From an uncultured Eubacterium sp. (GTDB lineage Bacteria; Bacillota; Clostridia; Lachnospirales; Lachnospiraceae), in the NCBI GenBank assembly GCA_945910225.1, contig CAMDYG010000021.1:1-40501 (forward strand): 40,501 nucleotides of DNA, given 5' to 3'. The notes below the pieces were generated by a model. That model was given only the letters and a program-made list of their open reading frames with translations, searched no databases and had not been told where the DNA came from. Shown here in pieces: positions 33,890 to 40,501 of the stretch. How positions within the stretch are numbered: the first letter of the stretch is position 1; every line of letters begins with the position of its first letter. Position numbers and translations under genes: made by a program.

Positions 33890-33910
33890 TTCAGAATTCT
33901 GGCGTGTATG

Positions 33911-33954
33911 GCTCCTGAAGTAGTGAAATTGGAAACTGCTTTGGGAGCTTTTTT
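33911..33954 (+). terminator. Second terminator-like hairpin in the ribD leader
   Basis: A 14-bp stem with three G-U pairs (33911-33924 with 33935-33948) around a 10-base loop is followed by six T at 33949-33954. It lies well beyond the normal riboswitch platform and still upstream of ribD. Confidence 0.7.
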
Positions 33955-34086
33955 AATGCTATTTGGTTGGGGATTTGCCATCTGTCTGAGTTCGCCACCT
34001 GGCGGGGGTTTCATATCTGGTAATTGAGGTGGATTGAACAGGAAAGTTTATGTCATAACATACGAGATTTCTGATTTATGGATTTC

Positions 34087-34223
34087 AGTAGGTATATTTT
34101 GTGAAAATAATAAGGAAATTAGAATGATTTACCTACTAAACAATTTATTTTCGGTCAGTTAGTAGGTCATTAGTTTATAAAAATGCGACTAACATTATCG
34201 ACAAGATAAAAAATACCTACTAA
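34087..34223. repeat. Four copies of ACCTACT/AGTAGGT upstream of ribD
   Basis: AGTAGGT occurs at 34087-34093. The longer ACCTACTAA occurs at 34131-34139 and 34215-34223, and inverted as TTAGTAGGT at 34159-34167. The second and third copies can pair as a 9-bp stem around a 19-base loop. The rest of 33955-34286 shows no gene; it is AT-rich leader with a small CGCC-ACCT-GGCG hairpin near 34000. Confidence 0.55.
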
Positions 34224-34286
34224 TTAAAGAAAAACATGGTTATTTGTACGAATTGTGATAATAGATGGAAGAAGAAAGGTGTAAAA

Positions 34287-35468
34287 ATGCATCATGAAAC
34301 AAAACAGCAATTAAAACAGCAACTAAAACAGGGAACAAGTCAGATATCGGGACAGGATGCCGGACAGGAGTTTTCAAGTGAAGATGAGCTTTACATGAAG
34401 CGTGCAATTGAACTGGCAAAGAGAGGAACAGGCTGGGTTAATCCTAATCCGCTGGTTGGAGCTGTTATTGTAAAGGATGACAGAATTATAGGTGAAGGCT
34501 GGCACAGGAAATATGGTGAGCTTCATGCGGAAAGAGATGCACTTTCAAGATGTACGGAGGATACCAGTGGAGCAACCATATATGTGACACTTGAGCCGTG
34601 CTGCCATCATGGGAAACAGCCGCCTTGTACTGAAGCACTTGTGCAGTCAGGGATAAGCAGGGTTGTGATAGGCTCGATGGATCCTAATCCTTTGGTTAGT
34701 GGAAAAGGCGTCAAATATCTTGAAGAACATGGGATTAAAGTTGAAGGTTGTGTATGCAATGAAGAATGTCTGGCGATGAATTATGTATTCTTTCATTACA
34801 TAAGGAATAAAGAGCCATATTTTGTGATGAAAACAGCACAGACACTTGATGGAAAAATTGCCACATATAAGGGACTTTCCAAGTGGATTACAGGTGAGAA
34901 AGCAAGAGAAAATGTGCATGCAGACCGTCACAGATATGCGGCAATTATGGTTGGCGTCGGCACTGTGATTGCTGATAATCCAATGCTTGACTGTAGAAGT
35001 ACAGCCGTAAGCAATCCACACAATCCTGTGCGAATCATATGCGACAGCAGATTGAGAACTCCGCTGGACAGCAGAATTGTAAAAAGTGCAGGGCAGATAC
35101 CAACAATAATTGCTACATGTAGTATCGACAGCGACAGGAAATCTTTATATGAAAATGCAGGCTGCGAAGTTGTAGTTACAAAGGAATATGATCAGCATGT
35201 TGACCTAAAAGAGCTTATGCACATACTTGGAGAAAAAGGTATCGACAGTATAATTCTTGAGGGAGGCGGAACGCTTAACTTCTCGGCGTTGCAGGCTGGA
35301 ATTGTGAACCGGGTTCAGACTTACATTGCACCTAAGATATTTGGTGGGGCAGACAGTAAAACAGCAGTTGAAGGCCAGGGTGTTGCAAATGTAGATGAAG
35401 CATATCAGTTAAGAAACAAGACCGTTCGTCTTCTTGGTGACGATATTCTGATTGAAGGAGAGTTGTAA
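34287..35468 (+). CDS. ribD: Bifunctional RibD: pyrimidine deaminase / uracil reductase
   Basis: A 393-residue enzyme for the second and third steps from GTP to riboflavin. The N-terminal cytidine-deaminase-like domain has the zinc motifs LHAERDAL and LEPCCHHGKQPPC, plus WVNPNPLVGAVIV; the C-terminal reductase domain begins with PYFVMKTAQTLDGKIA and has ILEGGGTLNFSALQAG. ATG 34287 is chosen because AAAGG at 34275-34279 precedes it. The first 30 or so residues are a Gln-rich extension before the catalytic domain. The stop overlaps no gene but ribE begins at the next base context (35468). Confidence 0.94.
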   Translation: MHHETKQQLKQQLKQGTSQISGQDAGQEFSSEDELYMKRAIELAKRGTGWVNPNPLVGAVIVKDDRIIGEGWHRKYGELHAERDALSRCTEDTSGATIYVTLEPCCHHGKQPPCTEALVQSGISRVVIGSMDPNPLVSGKGVKYLEEHGIKVEGCVCNEECLAMNYVFFHYIRNKEPYFVMKTAQTLDGKIATYKGLSKWITGEKARENVHADRHRYAAIMVGVGTVIADNPMLDCRSTAVSNPHNPVRIICDSRLRTPLDSRIVKSAGQIPTIIATCSIDSDRKSLYENAGCEVVVTKEYDQHVDLKELMHILGEKGIDSIILEGGGTLNFSALQAGIVNRVQTYIAPKIFGGADSKTAVEGQGVANVDEAYQLRNKTVRLLGDDILIEGEL

Positions 35469-36112
35469 TGTTTACAGGAATTATTGAAGAAATCGGACAT
35501 GTAAATAATGTAAAAAAAGGAACGGCGTCAGCAATTCTTACAATACAGGCAGAAAAAGTCCTTGTGGGAACACATATAGGAGACAGCATTGCTGTCAATG
35601 GTGTGTGCCTTACAGTGACAGGAATATATGATAACACATTTACTGCGGATGTAATGCATGAGACGCTGAATCGCTCATCACTTGGCAAGCTGGTGAGTGG
35701 CAGTGCTGTTAATCTTGAAAGGGCAATGGCAGCAGACGGAAGATTCGGAGGTCATATAGTTTCAGGACATATTGATGGAACAGGAAAAGTTGCAGCAATA
35801 ACAAAAGATGATAATGCGGTATGGTATCAGATTAAGGCAGACAGCGGAATATTAAAATATATTGTTGAAAAGGGTTCGGTTGCCATAGACGGAATAAGTC
35901 TTACAGTTGCCAGGACGGACAGGCAGAGCTTTTCAGTATCAATAATACCACACACGGCAGGTGCGACAACGCTGTCACTTAGAAAAGTCGGTGATGTAGT
36001 TAATCTTGAAAATGACATTGTCGGAAAATATATTGAGAGGTTTCTTGCTCTGCGGGAAGAAGAACCGCAGACGGGAATCACAAGAGAATTCCTGCTAAAG
36101 AATGGATTTTAA
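35468..36112 (+). CDS. ribE: Riboflavin synthase, alpha subunit
   Basis: A 214-residue enzyme that dismutates two 6,7-dimethyl-8-ribityllumazines into riboflavin and a pyrimidine. It has two lumazine-binding halves: [10 protein letters not shown] and NGVCLTVTG with SGHIDGTG in the first, and [10 protein letters not shown] with [11 protein letters not shown] in the second. It overlaps the ribD stop by one base, so translation is likely coupled. Confidence 0.96.
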   Translation: MFTGIIEEIGHVNNVKKGTASAILTIQAEKVLVGTHIGDSIAVNGVCLTVTGIYDNTFTADVMHETLNRSSLGKLVSGSAVNLERAMAADGRFGGHIVSGHIDGTGKVAAITKDDNAVWYQIKADSGILKYIVEKGSVAIDGISLTVARTDRQSFSVSIIPHTAGATTLSLRKVGDVVNLENDIVGKYIERFLALREEEPQTGITREFLLKNGF

Positions 36113-36141
36113 AATATCAAAGGGAAAGGAAGGTAAAAAAA

Positions 36142-37344
36142 ATGTTCGAGTATAATACAGTTGAAGAGGCGGTTAAGGATTTACAGGATGGAAAGCTGAT
36201 ACTTGTCTCAGATGATGAAAGCAGAGAGAATGAGGGCGACCTTATATGTGCAGCTCAATTTGCAACTACTGAAAATGTGAATTTCATGGCGACATATGGA
36301 AAAGGACTTATATGCATGCCTATGAGTGGAGATTTGTGCAGGAAGCTGGGACTTATACAGATGGTTGCTGACAATACAGATAACCATGAAACTGCATTTA
36401 CAGTGTCAATAGACCATGTTAAGACGACAACAGGAATATCGGCAGAGGAGAGAGGCTTTACTGCAAGAACATGTGTGTCAGATGAAGCAAAGCCTGAGGA
36501 TTTCAGAAGACCGGGACATATGTTTCCACTACGTTCAAAGCCTAATGGAGTTCTTGAAAGAAACGGACATACAGAGGCGACAGTAGACCTTATGAGAATA
36601 GCAGGACTTAAGGAATGTGGTCTGTGCTGTGAAATAATGAAAGCAGACGGAACAATGATGAGAAAAGAAGACCTCATAGAAATGTCCGAAAAATTCAATC
36701 TCAAATTCATAACAATTAAGGCAATTCAGGAATACAGAAAGAGACATGACAACTTGGTTGAGTGTGTGGCAGTTACAAGAATGCCCACAAAGTACGGTGA
36801 ATTCATGGCACACTGTTATGTTAATAAGTTAAATGGCGAGCATCATGTTGCATTGGTAAAGGGGGACATTGGTGATGGCAGCAATCTTTTGTGCAGGGTA
36901 CATTCAGAGTGCCTGACTGGAGACGCATTTGGCTCAATGAAATGTGACTGCGGTCAGCAGTTAGCGTCAGCGATGACACAGATTAACAATGAAGGCAGAG
37001 GTGTGCTTCTTTATATGAGACAGGAGGGCAGAGGAATCGGGCTTGTTAATAAGCTTAAGGCATATGCACTTCAGGATCAGGGAATGGATACACTCGAGGC
37101 TAATCTGGCACTTGGTCTGCCGGGAGACGCACGCGAGTACTACATAGGAGCACAGATATTGAAAGAATTAGGCGCTAAGAGCTTAAGGCTTCTTACTAAC
37201 AATCCCGATAAGGTATACCAGCTTGCAGATTTTGGAATCGAAATCAGTGAGAGAGTACCTATTGAGATAGATGCGACCAGCTTTGACAGGTTCTATCTTA
37301 AGACAAAGCAGACAAAGATGGGACACATTTTAAATGTAGTGTAA
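36142..37344 (+). CDS. ribBA: RibBA: DHBP synthase / GTP cyclohydrolase II
   Basis: A 400-residue fusion supplying both precursors. The RibB half (1-200) has [19 protein letters not shown] and [25 protein letters not shown]. The RibA half has [22 protein letters not shown] with the three zinc cysteines, [11 protein letters not shown], and [15 protein letters not shown]. The upstream ribosome site is GGGAAAGGAAGG. All motif residues appear intact, so both activities are expected. Confidence 0.97.
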   Translation: MFEYNTVEEAVKDLQDGKLILVSDDESRENEGDLICAAQFATTENVNFMATYGKGLICMPMSGDLCRKLGLIQMVADNTDNHETAFTVSIDHVKTTTGISAEERGFTARTCVSDEAKPEDFRRPGHMFPLRSKPNGVLERNGHTEATVDLMRIAGLKECGLCCEIMKADGTMMRKEDLIEMSEKFNLKFITIKAIQEYRKRHDNLVECVAVTRMPTKYGEFMAHCYVNKLNGEHHVALVKGDIGDGSNLLCRVHSECLTGDAFGSMKCDCGQQLASAMTQINNEGRGVLLYMRQEGRGIGLVNKLKAYALQDQGMDTLEANLALGLPGDAREYYIGAQILKELGAKSLRLLTNNPDKVYQLADFGIEISERVPIEIDATSFDRFYLKTKQTKMGHILNVV

Positions 37345-37376
37345 AAATATGGATTATTTATAAGGAGGAATTGATA

Positions 37377-37844
37377 ATGAGAGTTTTAGAAGGTAAGTTA
37401 GTTGACAGTGGAATTAAGGTAGGTATTGTAGCAGCAAGGTTTAATGAATTTATTGTGTCTAAGCTTGTTGCGGGAGCTAAAGACGGGCTTGTAAGACATG
37501 ATGTTTCAGAAGAAAATATTGATCTTGCATGGGTGCCTGGCGCATTTGAGATACCATTGATAGCTTCAAAGATGGCAAAGAGTGGCAAGTATGACGCTGT
37601 TATATGTCTTGGCGCAGTTATAAGAGGTGCTACAAGCCATTACGACTATGTGTGCAGCGAGGTTTCCAAGGGCATTGCAAATGTTTCTTTAGCAAGTGAT
37701 ATTCCTGTTATGTTCGGTGTGCTTACTACAGATACAATTGAGCAGGCAATTGAGCGTGCCGGAACTAAGGCAGGCAATAAGGGATTTGAGTGCGCTGAAG
37801 GTGCTATTGAGATGGTTAATCTTATTAAAGAGATTGAAGGATAA
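37377..37844 (+). CDS. ribH: 6,7-Dimethyl-8-ribityllumazine synthase
   Basis: A 155-residue enzyme joining DHBP with the ribityl pyrimidine; its family forms icosahedral or pentameric shells. Motifs include [38 protein letters not shown] with the catalytic His, and [23 protein letters not shown] 37377 has AAGGAGG 8 bases upstream; an in-frame TTG at 37371 is less likely. Last gene of the riboflavin operon; no clear terminator hairpin was seen in 37845-37973. Confidence 0.97.
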   Translation: MRVLEGKLVDSGIKVGIVAARFNEFIVSKLVAGAKDGLVRHDVSEENIDLAWVPGAFEIPLIASKMAKSGKYDAVICLGAVIRGATSHYDYVCSEVSKGIANVSLASDIPVMFGVLTTDTIEQAIERAGTKAGNKGFECAEGAIEMVNLIKEIEG

Positions 37845-37973
37845 TATATAAAATATGATATAAAATGGATATGCGAAGCTGTTGATATAAGGTATAATAG
37901 ACTTGTTTCCTTTAATAATTGCTAAATGGGTATATATTACATATAAATTTATCGAATCGATGGGAGAGATAAG

Positions 37974-39389
37974 ATGAAGTGGGGAATTTTGGCTACAGGT
38001 AATATTGCAAAAAAATTTGCATCAACCATAAATCAGATGAGTAAAGAAAATGAACAGTTAGTAGCAGTTGGTTCACGTAACATTGAAAGTGCAAAAGCCT
38101 TTGCTAAGGAGCATGATATCCCAAGATATTATGATTCGTATGAAGCACTGGTTAAAGATCAGGATGTTGAGGTTGTTTATGTAGCAACACCAAATACTTT
38201 GCATTATGAGAATTGCAGGTTATGTCTTGAACATGGAAAGCATGTATTGTGCGAAAAGCCGTTTACGATAAATGATAAACAGGCACAGGAACTGTACAGG
38301 CTGGCAAGGGATAGGCATCTTTTTATTATGGAGGGACTCTGGATATGGTTTCTTCCATTGTATGATCGTTTACGAAGTATCTTACAGCAAGGAGTAATTG
38401 GAAAAATAAAACATATTTCATGCCAGTATGGGTTTGTTGCAACAGGTGCCAGAAAAGAGCGCAAATTTAATCCTGCACTTGGTGGAGGTGCTTTGTTGGA
38501 CATAGGAATTTACAATCTGGGATTTCTGCGTATTGTTACAGGAGATGAGCCGCAGAATGTAGAAACTCAAAAAGTACATATTAATGAGTATGGAACAGAT
38601 GATTACAGCTGTCTCAAACTGACATATAATGATGGATGTACTGCAGAATCAGTCCAGACAATAGGGCAGGAATTAAAACGTAATGCCAGAATTGAGGGAA
38701 CAAAGGGAAGTATATTTTTACCGGATTTCCAACACGCTGAGACCATGATACTTGAGGTGGAAGGAAAAGAACCGGAAACAATCGAGTGCCCGGTTGATAT
38801 AAATGGCTTTGAATATGAAATCAGAGAAGTAAGCAGATGTGTAAAACTTGGATATTGCAGCAGTGATGTATATACAGCTAAAGACAGTATTGCACTTACA
38901 CGGATGATGTATGATATCCGTACGAGCTGGAGTGAAGCAGATATGAAAACAGTTATTATATATGCATCGGTTCATCACAATAATACAAAGAAAATTGTTG
39001 ATGCCATAGCAGATGAATATGGGGTTGATATTATTGATGCAGCTAAGATTACTGAAAAGGACTTATCAGGGTATGATCTTATTGGATTTGCTTCTGGTAT
39101 TTATTTTGGTAAGATGCATCAGTCCGTAATTAACTTTGCAGAAGTAAATCTTCCAGAGAATAAGGATGTTTTTCTTATATGCACTTATGGAGGAAAGCCG
39201 GTATTTGATTCAATAAAGGGAATTATAAAAGAAAAGCAGGGAAGAATTGTGGGAGAATTTTCTTGTAAGGGATATGACACATTTGGACCATTCAAGCTTA
39301 TAGGAGGAATATCAAAAGGACATCCAGATAAGAATGATCTGGATAATGTAAAGGCTTTTTTTAAAGAGTTGTGTAAAAATCGGAATTGA
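37974..39389 (+). CDS. Gfo/Idh/MocA oxidoreductase fused to a flavodoxin domain
   Basis: A 471-residue fusion. Residues 1-320 are a complete NAD(P)-dependent oxidoreductase: WGILATGNIAKKFASTI, VYVATPNTLHYENC, HVLCEKPFTIN, and a dihydrodiol-dehydrogenase-like EGLWIWFLPLYDRL. Residues 324-471 are a flavodoxin-like domain: VIIYASVHHNNTKKIVDAIA (phosphate loop), IGFASGIYFGKMHQSV, FLICTYGGKPVFD and GFxCKGYDTFGPF-type ending. Met324 (38943) is preceded by GGAG at 38929-38932, so a separate flavodoxin may also be made. Substrate unknown; FMN is the likely cofactor of the second domain. Confidence 0.85.
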   Translation: MKWGILATGNIAKKFASTINQMSKENEQLVAVGSRNIESAKAFAKEHDIPRYYDSYEALVKDQDVEVVYVATPNTLHYENCRLCLEHGKHVLCEKPFTINDKQAQELYRLARDRHLFIMEGLWIWFLPLYDRLRSILQQGVIGKIKHISCQYGFVATGARKERKFNPALGGGALLDIGIYNLGFLRIVTGDEPQNVETQKVHINEYGTDDYSCLKLTYNDGCTAESVQTIGQELKRNARIEGTKGSIFLPDFQHAETMILEVEGKEPETIECPVDINGFEYEIREVSRCVKLGYCSSDVYTAKDSIALTRMMYDIRTSWSEADMKTVIIYASVHHNNTKKIVDAIADEYGVDIIDAAKITEKDLSGYDLIGFASGIYFGKMHQSVINFAEVNLPENKDVFLICTYGGKPVFDSIKGIIKEKQGRIVGEFSCKGYDTFGPFKLIGGISKGHPDKNDLDNVKAFFKELCKNRN

Positions 39390-39452
39390 CAGTCTTAATC
39401 CAACACTTTTTGCTATCTGTGTTGTTCAGATTGGTTCTATTCGGAATATATA

Positions 39453-39480
39453 ATAGCCTCATCAAAGAAAAGGAGGCTAT
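39453..39480 (+). promoter_or_regulatory. Hairpin covering the ribosome site of the 119-residue protein gene
   Basis: ATAGCCTC (39453-39460) pairs exactly with GAGGCTAT (39473-39480) around a 12-base loop. The 3' arm includes most of the ribosome site AGGAGG (39471-39476) of the gene starting at 39486. Confidence 0.5.
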
Positions 39481-39485
39481 AAGCT

Positions 39486-39845
39486 ATGAACACAGATAAA
39501 ATTTATGCAGAAGCAATTGCAAACGAGTACGCACCAAAGGAAACATCAAAGGTAAAGGCCCTTAAGAGACTGGACATAAAAGCAAAAAGTCCTGCGAATA
39601 TTTTTGCCTATACATTTGGTGTTGCAATGTCGCTTGTTTTAGGTGTTGGAATGTGCCTTTCAATGCAGGTTTTAGGGGATGGAAGTACAGTATCTTTTGT
39701 CCTTGGAATTATCATCGGTCTTGTAGGAATCGTCGGAGTAAGCGTTAATTATCCTATCTACAAAAAGCTGCTTGAAAATGGAAAGAAGAAATATGCATTT
39801 GATATTATCGAATTAGCAAAGCAAATAAGCGAAGCGGATGAATAA
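39486..39845 (+). CDS. Hypothetical two-helix membrane protein, 119 residues
   Basis: Unassigned protein with an N-terminal cytoplasmic part of about 38 residues and two membrane helices (about 39-61 and 67-90, ANIFAYTFGVAMSLVLGVGMCLSM and FVLGIIIGLVGIVGVSVNYPIY), then a charged C-terminal helix. AAGGAGG precedes the ATG. Its stop codon overlaps the possible ATG of the regulator gene, so the two are likely co-expressed. It may be under control of that regulator. Confidence 0.7.
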   Translation: MNTDKIYAEAIANEYAPKETSKVKALKRLDIKAKSPANIFAYTFGVAMSLVLGVGMCLSMQVLGDGSTVSFVLGIIIGLVGIVGVSVNYPIYKKLLENGKKKYAFDIIELAKQISEADE

Positions 39846-39864
39846 TGAAAGGGGGCAGCGAGGT

Positions 39865-40476
39865 GTGACAAAATCTGAAAGCAAATACTTTAACACTGCC
39901 CGCATGATGGATGAGGCTTTGATTGAACTGCTTTGCAAGAAAGACATTCAGTATATATCAGTTAAGGAAATCTGTGCAAAAGCAGGAGTAAACAGGTCAA
40001 CTTTTTATCTTCATTATGAGACGATTTCTGATTTGTTAGAGGAGACAATTGAGCATATCCAGGCGGAGTTTCAAAAGTCTTTTCATATTGAAGCTGGGGA
40101 TTTCATAGAGGAGATTGATAAGATGCCCCTTAATGAGCTCATCCTGATAAATGATAAATTCCTGCATCCGTATCTGAATTTTGTAAAAGAGCATAAGCAT
40201 ATTTATAGAGCAACAATAAACAATCCGGGTATCATGCGTTCTGAAGCAAAGCTTGCAGCACTGTATGAGCATGTTTTAGGGCCTATCTTTAATCGCTTTA
40301 AAATACCGGAAGAAGAGCATAAATACTGGCTTGTATATCACATAAACGGAGTGATGGCCATAGTTCTGGAATGGCTTAAGTGGGATTGTAAGGAACCAGT
40401 AGAGGATGTGGCAGAGATAATTGAAAATTGTGTGCGAACCAAAAATGCTGCAGGTATAGAGGAGCCGTCTATATGA
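39865..40476 (+). CDS. TetR/AcrR-type transcriptional regulator
   Basis: About 203 residues. The N-terminal helix-turn-helix reads IQYISVKEICAKAGVNRSTFYLHYETISDLLEE, diagnostic for TetR, and the helical C-terminal ligand domain ends with a region of about 130 residues. GTG 39865 has AAAGGGGG 9 bases upstream and is preferred; ATG 39838 (212 residues) overlaps the previous stop but lacks a clear ribosome site. Its TGA overlaps the ATG of the next gene, suggesting that it controls this small operon. Ligand unknown. Confidence 0.85.
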   Translation: MTKSESKYFNTARMMDEALIELLCKKDIQYISVKEICAKAGVNRSTFYLHYETISDLLEETIEHIQAEFQKSFHIEAGDFIEEIDKMPLNELILINDKFLHPYLNFVKEHKHIYRATINNPGIMRSEAKLAALYEHVLGPIFNRFKIPEEEHKYWLVYHINGVMAIVLEWLKWDCKEPVEDVAEIIENCVRTKNAAGIEEPSI

Positions 40477-40501
40477 AAAAAATCATTATGGGATTTATAG
40501 A
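40473..40501 (+). CDS. Start of a further gene, cut by the window end
   Basis: ATG at 40473 overlaps the regulator's TGA (ATGA) and has GAGGAG at 40459-40464 upstream. Only MKKIIMGFI is visible, a basic then hydrophobic start that would suit a membrane or exported protein. No identity can be given. Confidence 0.6.

Noticed and set aside
34236-34286. Upstream ATG at 34236 as the start of ribD
   Set aside because: No ribosome site and an extra Cys/Lys-rich stretch unlike the family; ATG 34287 has AAAGG at proper distance.

Overview
The window looks like chromosome of a low-GC, Gram-positive gut Clostridia of the Lachnospiraceae type. This rests on AT-rich coding sequence, strong GGAGG-type ribosome sites, a sufCBDSU operon, ThrH, PatB/MalY, small alarmone synthetase and ribDEBAH behind an FMN riboswitch. 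The genus is not claimed. Most genes are on the + strand; glpK, pepT and a DUF2798-type membrane gene are on the minus strand. No tRNA, rRNA, CRISPR array, transposase or phage gene was seen.

Layout. 1-3837: end of a cobalamin operon (cobC-like phosphatase, cbiB, cobQ) plus a Cys-rich uncharacterised protein. 3838-4643: non-coding stretch with an 85-bp tandem repeat array carrying hairpins, then the frameshifted tail of an ABC ATPase. 4644-9640: ABC-2 permease, then a Trk/Ktr potassium uptake unit (trkH, trkA, a small membrane protein, a short KdpD-like kinase, KdpE-like regulator) behind a striking leader hairpin. 9667-10984: chemotaxis receptor with a deleted N-terminus. 11068-14098: attenuator-led operon of a divergent P-II protein, an APC permease and an ornithine cyclodeaminase-family enzyme. 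14112-18352: glpK divergent from a large degenerate-GGDEF/EAL protein. 18392-23417: SUF iron-sulfur operon. 23448-27021: DUF3737, PatB/MalY, ThrH, small (p)ppGpp synthetase. 27034-27573: GC-rich palindromic island. 27605-30180: hypothetical protein, secreted nuclease lipoprotein, pepT. 30284-31674: broken KAP NTPase. 31734-33401: anchored repeat-rich hypothetical and DUF2798 protein. 33552-37844: riboflavin operon with a long leader. 37974-40501: Gfo/Idh/MocA-flavodoxin fusion, small membrane protein, TetR-type regulator and the start of another gene.

Working together. KdpDE-like sensors, which in other bacteria control the Kdp pump, here sit with a Trk/Ktr channel and its RCK gate, suggesting a self-regulated potassium module. 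SufBCD is the scaffold, SufS the sulfur donor and SufU the transfer partner. RibD, RibE, RibBA and RibH make riboflavin under FMN feedback. The P-II/permease/cyclodeaminase set suggests nitrogen-responsive amino-acid or amine uptake and catabolism.

The most unusual signals are the trkH leader hairpin that contains the ribosome site and ends in a U-tract at the start codon, the GC-rich palindromic island, the 85-bp hairpin array, the P-II leader attenuator, the oxidoreductase-flavodoxin fusion, and three genes broken by internal deletion or frameshift (ABC ATPase, chemotaxis receptor, KAP NTPase). All functional statements come from reading the sequence and general family knowledge; no searches were run.
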